Positions 48,197-56,800 of a stretch of DNA of 64,000 nucleotides are shown piece by piece. Made by a program: the position numbers and the translations under genes. Under the pieces are notes generated by a model. It saw only the letters and a program-made list of their open reading frames with translations. It did no database searches and had not been told where the DNA came from. The number at the start of each line of letters is the position of its first letter. Position 1 is the stretch's first letter. The DNA is from VRUE01 sp963703235 (GTDB lineage Bacteria; Actinomycetota; Thermoleophilia; Solirubrobacterales; 70-9): positions 186,001-250,000 of the forward strand of contig OY969802.1 in the NCBI GenBank assembly GCA_963703235.1. Direction: 5' to 3'.

Positions 48197-48652
48197 ATGC
48201 GAGTCTCGGCGAAGGCTGATTACGCGGTCCGCGCGGCGGCCGAGCTAGCTGCCGCAAGTGAGGGGCCCGTGAAGGGGGAGAGGCTTGCGGAGGCGCAGGA
48301 CATTCCGCTGCAGTTCCTCGAGCACATCCTGCTGGAGCTGAAACACCACGGCATCGTCCGTGCGCGGCGCGGGGCCAAGGGCGGCTACTGGCTGGCGAAG
48401 CCGGCCGACGCGATCACGATCGCCGACGTCGTCCGCGCTGTCGAGGGCCCGATCGCCCACGTCCAGTCCTCTCCGCCCGAGTCGATCGAGTACCGCGGCA
48501 ACGCCGAGCACTTGCAGGAGGTCTGGATCGCCGTCCGCGCCAACTTGCGCGCCGTGCTGGAGCACGTGACGCTGGCCGATCTCGTCTCCGGCCATCTCCC
48601 GGCCCCGGTCGAGCAGCTCGCCGCTTCGCCCGATGCTTGGGCGCCCCGCTGA
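48197..48652 (+). CDS. Rrf2-family transcriptional regulator without cluster-binding cysteines
   Basis: 151 residues. Winged helix MRVSAKADYAVRAAAELA, LAEAQDIPLQFLEHILLEL and VRARRGAKGGYWLAKPAD are classic Rrf2. IscR/NsrR-type Cys ligands are absent (no Cys at all), as in CymR, so it should sense something other than an Fe-S cluster, perhaps through a partner protein. Placed directly after the TauE gene, which fits control of sulphur metabolism as with CymR. Confidence 0.85.
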   Translation: MRVSAKADYAVRAAAELAAASEGPVKGERLAEAQDIPLQFLEHILLELKHHGIVRARRGAKGGYWLAKPADAITIADVVRAVEGPIAHVQSSPPESIEYRGNAEHLQEVWIAVRANLRAVLEHVTLADLVSGHLPAPVEQLAASPDAWAPR

Positions 48653-48675
48653 GGCAAGGCGGGTCGGGACGCGGG

Positions 48676-49290
48676 TCAGGCCATCCTGAGTTCCTCGGCC
48701 CGCTGTCCCCAGAGCCCGACCATCTCGTTCGCGAAGCGGTCGACCAGCGGCGTGTCCGCCGAGGTCTCGTCGAAGAGCATTTCGAGGTCGTCCTCCCAGA
48801 CGAGGATCTTGCGGTTCAGCTCGACGGGGAGGTCTTCGTCGACCTCCTCGCCCTTGACCGCGTAAGCCCCGCGCAGGACTTCGACGTTTGAGACCTTGTC
48901 CGCCGCGAAGACCATCCAGGCGTCGGGGCCCGCTTCCGCAACCAGCCGCCGGAGCTCGTCCTTGCGTTCCTCGTAGTTCTCGATGTCCATGTCTTCGGTG
49001 AGCGCAAAGACGATCGCGGTCACGTCGACGCCGAAGCGATTGCGCAGCTTGGACAAGGGGAAATGGGTGTACTCGATCGCGTCGTGCAAGAGGCCGGCCG
49101 CCACGACCTCCTCGGCGAACCTTTCTTCGGCGAGTCGCTCGGCCACGGCGAGTGGATGGTCTATGAACGGAATCTCGCCGGCGCCCGTCTCTCGCCAGTC
49201 GCCGGTGTGAAGCTCCCGCGCCAGCACGAGCGCGTCGCGGACCAGGTCCGAGCGCTCTGCCGCAGTCTCGATCCAGGAGGAAGGAGACAT
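48676..49290 (-). CDS. HD-domain phosphohydrolase, RelA/SpoT hydrolase-like
   Basis: 204 residues. FIDHPLAVAERL, VVAAGLLHDAIEYTHF and VFAADKVSNVEVLRG match the HD domain order of (p)ppGpp hydrolases (H...HD...D, with the KxxN-like end). No synthetase or TGS domain, so it resembles a stand-alone small alarmone hydrolase or related nucleotidase. HDAIEYT replaces the usual HDVVEDT. ATG 49290 lies 9 bases after TACTTT; a GGAGGAAGGAG stretch is inside the coding start and not a ribosome site. Confidence 0.75.
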   Translation of the reverse strand: MSPSSWIETAAERSDLVRDALVLARELHTGDWRETGAGEIPFIDHPLAVAERLAEERFAEEVVAAGLLHDAIEYTHFPLSKLRNRFGVDVTAIVFALTEDMDIENYEERKDELRRLVAEAGPDAWMVFAADKVSNVEVLRGAYAVKGEEVDEDLPVELNRKILVWEDDLEMLFDETSADTPLVDRFANEMVGLWGQRAEELRMA

Positions 49291-49299
49291 CGTTCAGGC

Positions 49300-49305
49300 A
49301 AAGTA
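49300..49305 (-). promoter_or_regulatory. -10 box of HD hydrolase gene
   Basis: Minus-strand TACTTT, 9 bases before ATG 49290. Confidence 0.4.
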
Positions 49306-49368
49306 GCGCATTTGGGACCGCAAGAAAACCCCTGCTGTTCCCAAGTCACCGTGAATCCGCGGCCGCTG

Positions 49369-50370
49369 CTACTGCGGTGGCAGCGGCCGCGCGGGGCCGA
49401 ACAGAACCTGATTGAGGCCGTCGATCAATCCGCTGACCAGGCGTGGGTTCCCGCCCAGCTCGAGACGGTTCGGGTCGGCTTCGATTGCCGTGCGCAGCCA
49501 GGCCCCCGGCGGGCCGGTGGCCCAGGCGGCAGGGCTGCTCTCGAGTTGCGTCACGCAGGAGACGACGCGACCCCCTGCGACCTCGACCGTAACCCCCGCG
49601 AAGCGGCGCTCTTTGCCGTTTCCGAACTCGACCCCGAGCCGACATGAGCCCGACAGCTCCGGGGCAGGTTTCAGCAAAGGCATCGCCAGCAGGAAGCCGG
49701 CCTCGGCGTCGATCGGCCTGATCGGGGCGGTGGCGTGGGGGATGTGGCGGCGCTCCCAGCGGGCCGCCGCCGCGATCGGCCCCGTGCCTTTGCGCAGCCA
49801 GTCGGTGATCTCATAAGAGATGCGCCCGGCCGCAGAGTTGCCCTTGGCGACCAGGCCCGCATTCCAGAGTGCGTCCAGTCGGCGCTCCAACGAGCCTTTG
49901 CTGAGCAGGCCGATCTTCCGATCCAACTCCACCGAGCTCGTCGGCCCGGTCGCCAGGGTTCGCAGCATCGTCGACGACCAGCTCTCGGCAAGCGCCTCGA
50001 TCGCCCCCAGCCCGCTCTCGGAGCGGAAGGTCAGAGGCTCCTGGGGGGCGCTGGCTAGCCAGCCTTCCAGGCTCGTGACCACGAACATCAATTCCCTTCC
50101 CGACAAGCTCGTCAGCTCGTACTCGCGCACGCTCGGAAAGAGATTGAGCCTGCGCCTCGCGACCACCCCCAGCTCGCCCAGCTGCTTGAGACGGGCCCGA
50201 AGAGTCGTCTGTGGCGGCGAGCCGGTCTGGTGCCGCAGCTCCGAGAGCCGCCTCGGCCCCCGGGAGAGCTCCTCGAGGATCTCTTGGTTGAGCGGCGTCG
50301 CCAGCAGCGCTAGCGCCAGTGCTCCGGCTCTCCCCTCAGCCACCGTCTCACCGCTGCCACCGAATCCCAT
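49369..50370 (-). CDS. Winged-helix transcriptional regulator with two HTH modules (HxlR-like)
   Basis: 333 residues. The first winged helix is LATPLNQEILEELSRGPRRL, TTLRARLKQLGELGVVARRR; a second similar module is SWSSTMLRTLATGPTSSVEL and SLERRLDALWNAGLVAKGN. The C-terminal ~110 residues form a possible ligand domain (FLLAMPLLKPAPELSG; VTVEVAGGRVVSCV). The duplicated HxlR-like layout suggests an intramolecular dimer. Divergent from a methyltransferase gene, its likely neighbour in regulation. Confidence 0.7.
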   Translation of the reverse strand: MGFGGSGETVAEGRAGALALALLATPLNQEILEELSRGPRRLSELRHQTGSPPQTTLRARLKQLGELGVVARRRLNLFPSVREYELTSLSGRELMFVVTSLEGWLASAPQEPLTFRSESGLGAIEALAESWSSTMLRTLATGPTSSVELDRKIGLLSKGSLERRLDALWNAGLVAKGNSAAGRISYEITDWLRKGTGPIAAAARWERRHIPHATAPIRPIDAEAGFLLAMPLLKPAPELSGSCRLGVEFGNGKERRFAGVTVEVAGGRVVSCVTQLESSPAAWATGPPGAWLRTAIEADPNRLELGGNPRLVSGLIDGLNQVLFGPARPLPPQ

Positions 50371-50379
50371 GCGCCCAGC

Positions 50380-50385
50380 ATTATG
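50380..50385 (-). promoter_or_regulatory. -10 box of winged-helix regulator gene
   Basis: Minus-strand CATAAT, 9 bases before ATG 50370, in an AT-rich 78-base divergent gap that also holds TATAAC (50433-50438), 10 bases before the methyltransferase ATG. Confidence 0.45.
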
Positions 50386-50448
50386 ACACAAGCACGGTGC
50401 AGTATGGGAATTAAAGAGTACTCCTTGATTGATATAACCTTTCAAAGC

Positions 50449-51237
50449 ATGCCGACCACGCAGGCGGACATCGAGGTTCCGGGTGACTGGTACCGCTCCG
50501 GTTTCCCCGCTGAGACCACCACGCAGATGCCGTGGGCGGATCGGACGACTGCCGAAGTCGACCGCGCTCTCGCAATGCTTGGACCCGCGGGATCCGAGCG
50601 CGTTCTCGACCTTGCCTGTGGGATCGGGCGCCACTCGCTCGAGCTGCGGCGGAGGGGGTTCGAGGTCGTCGGTCTGGACATCTCCGAGGAGCTGCTCGAG
50701 ATCGCGCGTGGGGAGGCCGAAGCGCAGTCGCTGGAGGTCTCCTTCATGCAGGCCGACCTCCGCGAGCTCGACCTCTCGGAGGAGTTCGATCTCGTGCTCA
50801 GTCTCAATGACGGCGCCGTCGGCTACTTCGAGACCGACGAGGAGAACTACCGCACCTTCGAGGTGGTCTCCCAGGCCCTTCGGCCCGGGGGCGGCCATCT
50901 GATGCAGCTTCCCAACGTCCTGCATGCCGAAAAGCACCTGCCGCAGAAAAACTGGCTCGTCGGCGAGTCCACGCTCGAACTGAGCGATCACCGCTGGAAC
51001 GCCAAGAACCGCTACCTGGAAGGGTTCACGGTCCCGATCCGGATCGGCGAGGTCTTCGAGCGCTACGAGCCGATCCCCTTCCGCCAGCGCCTCTACTCGG
51101 TCGAGGAGCTGACCGAGCTCTACGACTCGGTCGGCATGCGCCTTGCCAACGTCTTTCGCGGCAGCGGCAAGCCGCGGATGCCACGTGACAATCAGTACGA
51201 GATCTTCGTCGAGGGGCGTAAAGCGCAAGACAATTGA
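50449..51237 (+). CDS. SAM-dependent methyltransferase, class I
   Basis: 262 residues. SAM-binding VLDLACGIGRHSLELRRRGF (motif I), VVGLDISEELLEIAR (acidic post-I loop), FMQADLREL and DLVLSLNDGAVGYF (motif IV). The substrate domain has NAKNRYLEGFTVPIRIG and YSVEELTELYDSVGM. Similar to ubiquinone/menaquinone-like or sterol-type methyltransferases, but the substrate is unknown. ATG 50449 is preferred because the domain begins soon after and upstream in-frame ATGs lie in the AT-rich promoter gap. Confidence 0.83.
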   Translation: MPTTQADIEVPGDWYRSGFPAETTTQMPWADRTTAEVDRALAMLGPAGSERVLDLACGIGRHSLELRRRGFEVVGLDISEELLEIARGEAEAQSLEVSFMQADLRELDLSEEFDLVLSLNDGAVGYFETDEENYRTFEVVSQALRPGGGHLMQLPNVLHAEKHLPQKNWLVGESTLELSDHRWNAKNRYLEGFTVPIRIGEVFERYEPIPFRQRLYSVEELTELYDSVGMRLANVFRGSGKPRMPRDNQYEIFVEGRKAQDN

Positions 51238-51342
51238 GCACTGCTCTGTTTCTTTGCTCTACTGTTAAGGTCTTTGAAGCGTTAGACGTTCGGGAAATGG
51301 GTTCCCGGGCATCAATCCGACCGGGAGGGGAGCTCTCTAACC

Positions 51343-52092
51343 ATGAGTTCGATCAGAGATCGATTGAGGAATGTGCTCGAGAACAGGCTGGGAGTCCCTG
51401 GCCTCATAGCAATCGTGGCCTTGGTCCTGGCCATGGCAGGAGGCGCCTGGGCAGCAAAAGGCGGCGTGATAATCACGAAACTCAAACAAATTTCGCCCAA
51501 CGTGCAGAAACAGCTCAAAGGCAAAGCGGGCCCGCAGGGAGCGCCTGGTGCAGCCGGAGCAGTCGGTCCGGCGGGTGCTCCGGGGCCGGCCGGCGCGGCA
51601 GGTAAAGACGGCACCGACGGGACCGATGGCACCGACGGGACCGATGGCGAAGACGGCGTGTGCAGCGTCGCCAACCCGGTATGCGTTCTGCCTTCCGAAG
51701 CGACGATGACCGGTGCCTTCATGACGCCTGAGATCCCGAAAGAAGGCGGAGAAGCCCGGTACGCGATTTCGTTCCCGCTCACTCTTGAAGCAGGAATTGC
51801 TGCTGCGAACTATCACGTGATCCTGCCGTCGGGCAGCGAACCGACCAACTGTGACGACGGTGCTGCGCCGCCACCCAGTCCGGTGCATCCCGAGGCCAAA
51901 CCGGGGCATCTCTGTATTTTCCTCGCGAACAACTCAGCCGGGGAAGTTTCGTTGCTCGCTGTCTTGAACCCAGCAACCGCTTCGTCGGTTACGCCGGGCA
52001 CGGCGACGACCGGTGGAACCCTGTTCTTTACGAACGCCTCCACGGACGGTCCACGGACCGCACGTGGGACCTGGGCTCTGACCGCCCCTTAG
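51343..52092 (+). CDS. Collagen-like secreted/surface protein
   Basis: 249 residues. N-terminal basic segment and one membrane segment or uncleaved signal (LIAIVALVLAMAGGAWA), then VIITKLKQISPNVQKQLKG, then about 16 Gly-X-Y triplets (GPQGAPGAAGAVGPAG; KDGTDGTDGTDG), then a ~140-residue C-terminal domain with paired Cys (VCSVANPVC). Likely a trimeric surface stalk with a head domain. A GGGAGGGGAG ribosome site precedes it, and a very strong terminator follows. Confidence 0.78.
   Translation: MSSIRDRLRNVLENRLGVPGLIAIVALVLAMAGGAWAAKGGVIITKLKQISPNVQKQLKGKAGPQGAPGAAGAVGPAGAPGPAGAAGKDGTDGTDGTDGTDGEDGVCSVANPVCVLPSEATMTGAFMTPEIPKEGGEARYAISFPLTLEAGIAAANYHVILPSGSEPTNCDDGAAPPPSPVHPEAKPGHLCIFLANNSAGEVSLLAVLNPATASSVTPGTATTGGTLFFTNASTDGPRTARGTWALTAP
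51610..51645 (+). repeat. 18-bp tandem repeat in collagen-like region
   Basis: Two exact copies of GGCACCGACGGGACCGAT encode GTDGTD twice. Recent slippage-type expansion of the triplet region. Confidence 0.8.
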
Positions 52093-52107
52093 TCAGTCCG
52101 AGCTCCT

Positions 52108-52144
52108 CCGAGTGGCCGGCCGGGGTAACCGGCCGGCCACTCGG
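52108..52144 (+). terminator. Very strong hairpin terminator after collagen-like gene
   Basis: A perfect 16-bp stem (CCGAGTGGCCGGCCGG) with loop GGTAA, 15 bases after the stop; the longest perfect non-repeat stem in the window apart from the palindromes. Confidence 0.7.
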
Positions 52145-52202
52145 TTGGATGCAGGCCCAATAGCGGTAAATATGGTATTAATCTCTTAACAATCAAGCTT
52201 AA

Positions 52203-52793
52203 ATGAGCAATATGCAAATTCGTGCAGGCACTCTCGTGATCATCGCCGTTCTCGCGGCCCTTTCACTTGCGATGGGATGTGGGGATGACGAGGACGCAAG
52301 CAGCGCCGGCGGCGGCTCAGGCGCAGCAAGCGAAACCAACGTCCCAGACAGGGACGCAGACCGGAGCACGAATGTCGATGGGGGCGCCGACACCGGTTCG
52401 TCAAACGGCCCCGGCAGCGAGGAAAGCCCCGCGATCGCTACCAGGGCCGAGCTCATTGAGGCGGCCAACGACGCCTGTGCTGCGACGAGGAAGAGGATGC
52501 AGACGCAGATCAAGCCCCTTCTGGCGGAAGCTGGCAAGACCCCGACGACGGTGGCCAACGAAGTTGTCGACGACGTCCTCGTTCCTGGCCTCAGCGCCGA
52601 GATACGCGACATGCGTGCGCTCGAGCCACCGGCGGCGCTGGTGCAATCGGTTGACGCCGTTGTCGGCGCAATCGAAAGGACGATCGGGGAAGCCAAGCAG
52701 GATCCACTTGGATTCGTGCGCAACGTGCGGTCCCTGGCATATTCCGAAAAGGTCGCCAACAAGCACGGTCTCACGGCCTGTGGGCGCATTTGA
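52203..52793 (+). CDS. Lipoprotein of unknown function
   Basis: 196 residues. Signal peptide and lipobox LSLAMGC, an Asp/Ser/Gly/Asn-rich linker to about 75, then a helical domain (LIEAANDACAATRKRMQTQI; VQSVDAVVGAIERTIGEA) that ends with a Cys (GLTACGRI). Two Cys in the mature domain could pair. Preceded by AT-rich DNA (gtaaatatggtattaatc), a probable promoter. ATG 52212 is an alternative start. Not recognised beyond common Thermoleophilia lipoproteins. Confidence 0.65.
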   Translation: MSNMQIRAGTLVIIAVLAALSLAMGCGDDEDASSAGGGSGAASETNVPDRDADRSTNVDGGADTGSSNGPGSEESPAIATRAELIEAANDACAATRKRMQTQIKPLLAEAGKTPTTVANEVVDDVLVPGLSAEIRDMRALEPPAALVQSVDAVVGAIERTIGEAKQDPLGFVRNVRSLAYSEKVANKHGLTACGRI

Positions 52794-52894
52794 AGCTCGC
52801 GTCCGCCGTTCGGCACGCGCACGGTTCGCTCCAGCGGCAAATGCAGGTAGTACCCGGATAAACACCCGGTTCGGCCAACTATATTAAGATTTAA

Positions 52895-52923
52895 TTGACT
52901 AATCAGCTTGACTCGGATATGGA
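52895..52923 (+). promoter_or_regulatory. Sigma-70-like promoter of six-Cys gene 2
   Basis: TTGACT and TATGGA with a 17-base spacer. The predicted start site falls at the base of the hairpin at 52930. Confidence 0.6.
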
Positions 52924-52929
52924 TTGGCT

Positions 52930-52974
52930 GGGTCCCGAGGGGGGACCTGGGCGCCCGGGCCCAGTGCGGGACCC
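52930..52974 (+). promoter_or_regulatory. Structured 5' leader of six-Cys gene 2
   Basis: Outer stem GGGTCCCG/CGGGACCC and inner stem CTGGGC/GCCCAG with loop GCCCGG. It begins about where transcription should start and ends 32 bases before the ATG. May stabilise the mRNA 5' end. Confidence 0.5.
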
Positions 52975-53006
52975 CGGCGCCCCATTCCAAATCGAAAGGA
53001 ACCAGC

Positions 53007-53681
53007 ATGAGCCTCAAGCTCAAGGCACTCGGTCTCGGCCTCATCGCGACCCTCGCGATGAGCGCTGTGGCTGTCATGTCCGCCTCGGCGACGACCGGCG
53101 GCCACTTCACGAGTACGGCTGCCCATACGACCCTGTCCGGGGAAGACATCGCGGCAAGCCCGACCCGATTCCATGCATTCGGAAACAGCGTTGAATGCAC
53201 AGACGCGACATACAGCGCCACAGTTGCCGGCACCACAGTGACCGAAATCACAGCAACCCCGCATTACACACAGTGCCATGCGACCTTTGGAAACGCAACG
53301 GTCAACATGAACAGCTGTGATTACGTATTTACAGTTCGCTCGAGCCCGGCGACCAATGACAACACAGTCCATCTGGTCTGCCCAGGCGCGACCGGCCCCA
53401 GGATCTCGGTCACTTCCTTCCTGGGCCACTGCGAACTCGAAGTTACACCCAACCAAACACCAACTGGTGGGGTAGCGTATGAAACAGGCGGTAGCGGTAG
53501 CACCCATGACATAACTGTCAACTCAACAGTCACGGGGCTCCACTCCGTCAGAATCACAGGCTCCAATTCGGCCTGTGGGTTCACCTCGGAAACCACAACC
53601 TCTACCGCCCAGCTGACAGGAAAAGTAACAGTCATTGGTAAAAACACCTCAGGTACGCAGGTAGGTATTGCTGCAACATAG
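53007..53681 (+). CDS. Secreted six-cysteine protein, family member 2
   Basis: 224 residues. Signal MSLKLKALGLGLIATLAMSA with cleavage near VMSASA. Six Cys in family spacing: NSVEC, HYTQC, NSCDYVF, VHLVCPG, GHCELEV, NSACGF. Between Cys 5 and 6 a Thr/Ser/Gly-rich strand pattern (SGSTHDITVNSTVTGLHS). The mature part is rich in ACA codons, while the signal peptide is GC-rich. AAAGGA ribosome site. Own promoter, leader hairpin and terminator: a single-gene unit. Function unknown. Confidence 0.75.
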   Translation: MSLKLKALGLGLIATLAMSAVAVMSASATTGGHFTSTAAHTTLSGEDIAASPTRFHAFGNSVECTDATYSATVAGTTVTEITATPHYTQCHATFGNATVNMNSCDYVFTVRSSPATNDNTVHLVCPGATGPRISVTSFLGHCELEVTPNQTPTGGVAYETGGSGSTHDITVNSTVTGLHSVRITGSNSACGFTSETTTSTAQLTGKVTVIGKNTSGTQVGIAAT

Positions 53682-53718
53682 TTCCGAATTAGGTTCCCGA
53701 CTGAGTCGGGTCTAAGGA

Positions 53719-53752
53719 GCCCTGGGGCCGGGAGGCATCCCGGTTCCAGGGC
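53719..53752 (+). terminator. Hairpin terminator after six-Cys gene 2
   Basis: 15-bp stem with two G-U pairs, loop GGCA, core CCGGGA/TCCCGG as in the other family terminators, followed by ATTTAAAAAATAAAG. Confidence 0.7.
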
Positions 53753-53773
53753 ATTTAAAAAATAAAGAGAGCC

Positions 53774-53803
53774 TTGACAGGACCATAATCGTTCCGATAT
53801 TGT
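53774..53803 (+). promoter_or_regulatory. Promoter of giant propeller gene 1
   Basis: TTGACA, 18-base spacer, TATTGT. The block from CCTTGACAGGACCAT through CGTTCCGATAT is nearly identical to the promoter of the paralogous gene at 62.8 kb. Confidence 0.7.
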
Positions 53804-53861
53804 TTGGCTTGGAACCACCCAGGGAGTGGGACCCATCGCGGACTACAGGGGGAAGATCAGG

Positions 53862-56800
53862 ATGGGAATAAGGAGAAGGGGCAGAGTATGTCGCCGGGGA
53901 GCAGGCTGGCTCGTACTCTGGATGACGTTCGGCGCACTCTCTGCGAGTGTCGTGAGTGCAGCCGCGCCGGAGTTCCTGCTGCAGATTCCGGCGGACAGCG
54001 TCGCTCCGGGACCGGGGGTCGGTGAGACCGACAACCCTCGAGGGATGGCGACGAATCCCGAAACCGGTCACCTCTACGTATCGGATCTCACCAATGCGCG
54101 AATCGACGAGTTCACCGCCTGGGGTGTCTTTGTCAAGGCATGGGGCTGGGACGTCGCTCCGGACGGCGCCCCTGGCGACACCGTGGCCGACCAGCTCGAG
54201 GTCTGCACCTCGAGTTGTCAGGCGGGGGAGAGAGGCACCGGCACCGGCCAGTTCGGCTTCATCAAGGGGATAACGGTCGACGGAGCGGGAGACGTCTACG
54301 TCCACGAAAGCAATACCGAAGGCGAAGACAGCTTCCGGGTGCAGAAGTTCGACGACGCCGGCAACTTTCTGCTGACCTTCGGCGGCGATGTGAACAGGAC
54401 GAAGGTCGAAGAAGGAGCGCCACTGGCGCAGCGCAACTTATGTCCGGTAGCGCCAGGCGATGTCTGCCAGGCTGGTGTGCCCGGTACCGCCGACGGCCAG
54501 TTCTCCAATACCTCGGTCGGCAACTACGTCGACTACAACCCGGTATCCAACACGATCTTCGTCGGTGACAAAGATCGGATCCAGGAGTTTGGCCTGAACG
54601 GCGCTTTTCTAGCCGACATCGACTTCGATGTGCCCGGTGAGCTCGAAGCGTTCGACGGAGAGAGCGTAGAGGCCCTCGCAGCGGATCCCCCCAGCGGAGA
54701 TCTCTACGTCGCTTTCAACGGGACGGCCGACGTCTACCGCCTCGATCGCACCAGCGGAGAGATCCTCGACGATCCCTTGACGGTCCAGCTCCCGACTGCG
54801 CTCGCAGTGGATGTGGTGGGCGGCGTCTATGTCGTCAACAACGGCGGGCGTACTTTGTTCGGTGGCAAAACCGAGGTCTTGGGCTTTGACGCGGCAGGGG
54901 AGCCTGTCGAGGGAATGGAAGCCGAAGACGGCTTCGCGGCTCCGCCCAGCGAAAAAAGCGATACGCCGCAAATCCACGGTGTCGCGACCAACGTCCTCGG
55001 TCCCGGCAGCGAAGAGCCCGGCGATGTCTACGTCAATTACTTCAACAGCGGCAGTCGAAGCTACGTCAAAGCGTACGGTCCAGCGCCGATTGCCTTCGAA
55101 GACCCACCGACGGTCCCGCCTGAGATCAAAGCTCAATACGCGGTCTCGGTCACGACCAAAGGCGCAGTCCTGAGGGCGCAGATCAATCCCAGGTTCTGGG
55201 CGGACACGACTTACTACGTCCAGTATGGGACCGCGCCGTGCAGCGCCGGCGGCTGTAAAGCCCGACCGGCGCCGCCAGGGGCGAGTCTGACGACGAAATC
55301 GATCAACGCCTTCCTCACCACCGCCGGGGTCTTTCTCCCCGACTTGCAGCCCGATACGACCTACTACTACCGCTTCGTCACGCAGAGCAGCGGCTCGAAC
55401 CACGAAGAGGTCATGGGCGTTGGGGGTAAACCCGGCGAACCCGGAGCAGAAGCTACCTTCAAGACGTTTGCCTTGGCTGGCCCCGTCAACGGAAACTGCC
55501 CAAACAGCTCCTTCCGCACCGGACCCTCGGAACGCCTACCCGACTGTCGCGCCTACGAGATGGTCTCCCCGCTGGACAAAAACAACGCTGACATCGTCAC
55601 GCAGCTCACCCTCGCGGGCTTCACGACCTCGCTCAATCAGAGCTCGGACTCGGGGGAGAGCTTTACCTACTCCTCGGGTACGGCATTCGGTAACCCGGGC
55701 GGAGCCTCCTTCGTCGCGCAGTTGCTGGCCAATCGCAGTCCATCCGGCTGGATCAGCGACGGGCTGGCGCCTCCGCGAACCAGGTCAGTGGTCGACCCCG
55801 CTCCTCTCGACAACGAGTTCAAAGCCTTCTCGAAGGACCTCTGCTTGGCCTGGCTGCGAACCGAATTCGATCCACCCCTGGCGCCGGGAGGCGTGGAGGG
55901 CTATCGCAACCTCTACCGGCGCGACAACTGCGGCTCCGGGAAAGGCGCGTTCAAGGCACTGACGACCGTCGAGCCCCCGCACATCGAGAAAGTCGTGAAC
56001 GAAAGCTATGTGGGCCTCCAGTTCCTGGGTGCTTCGGCAGACGGCAGCCGCTCGATCTTCGTCGCGCCCGACAACCTGCCGGGAACGGACGCGCCGCCGA
56101 ACGAAAACCAACGCCTGCAGCTCTACGAACACAGCGAAGATGGGCAACTGCGTTTTGTATGCATCCTGCCGAGCGGCAATCCGACCGGACAGGCATGCTA
56201 TGCCGGCACCGCGACGGAAGCATTCGGCGGCCGTTTGCGCGAGGGAAGCTTCCAAAACGCGATCTCGGTCGATGGCGAGCGGATCTTCTGGACCGATGCC
56301 AGCGGCGTTGGGCCCGGCAGGATCTTCGTGCGCTTCGTCGATGAGCCGAAATCGAGACGGGTCTCGCAGTCCGCCACCGGCGCCAAAGCGCGCTTCTGGG
56401 GCGCCGCCGCGGATGGCTCTAGGGCGATCTTCGCGATCGAAGACATCGAATTTCCGCTCCAAGACGAGAACCTCTACAGCTTCGACGTCGACGGGGACGA
56501 CGCAACCCTGGTTGCGGGAAGCGTAAAAGGCGTGCTCGGCGTGAACGAAGACGCCACGCATGTTTACTTCGTCTCGACCGAAGCACTTGCTGGCGCTGGG
56601 GGGAACAGCGAGGGCGACGAAGCGGTCCCCGGCCAGATGAACCTCTACCTCTACGAGGAGGGGGTCGGCAGCAGCTTCATCGGTATTCCGCTGTCGAACG
56701 ATGAACTCACCACCCAGAAGATCACGGCGATCACCAAATCGCCCTTCTTTCACACCTCCCGCGTAAGCCCCGACGGCCGCCATGCCGCCTTCATGTCGAC

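Noticed and set aside
51601..51660. Short tandem repeat considered as a CRISPR or VNTR array
   Set aside because: Only two exact 18-bp units, in frame, coding Gly-X-Y triplets of a collagen-like region.
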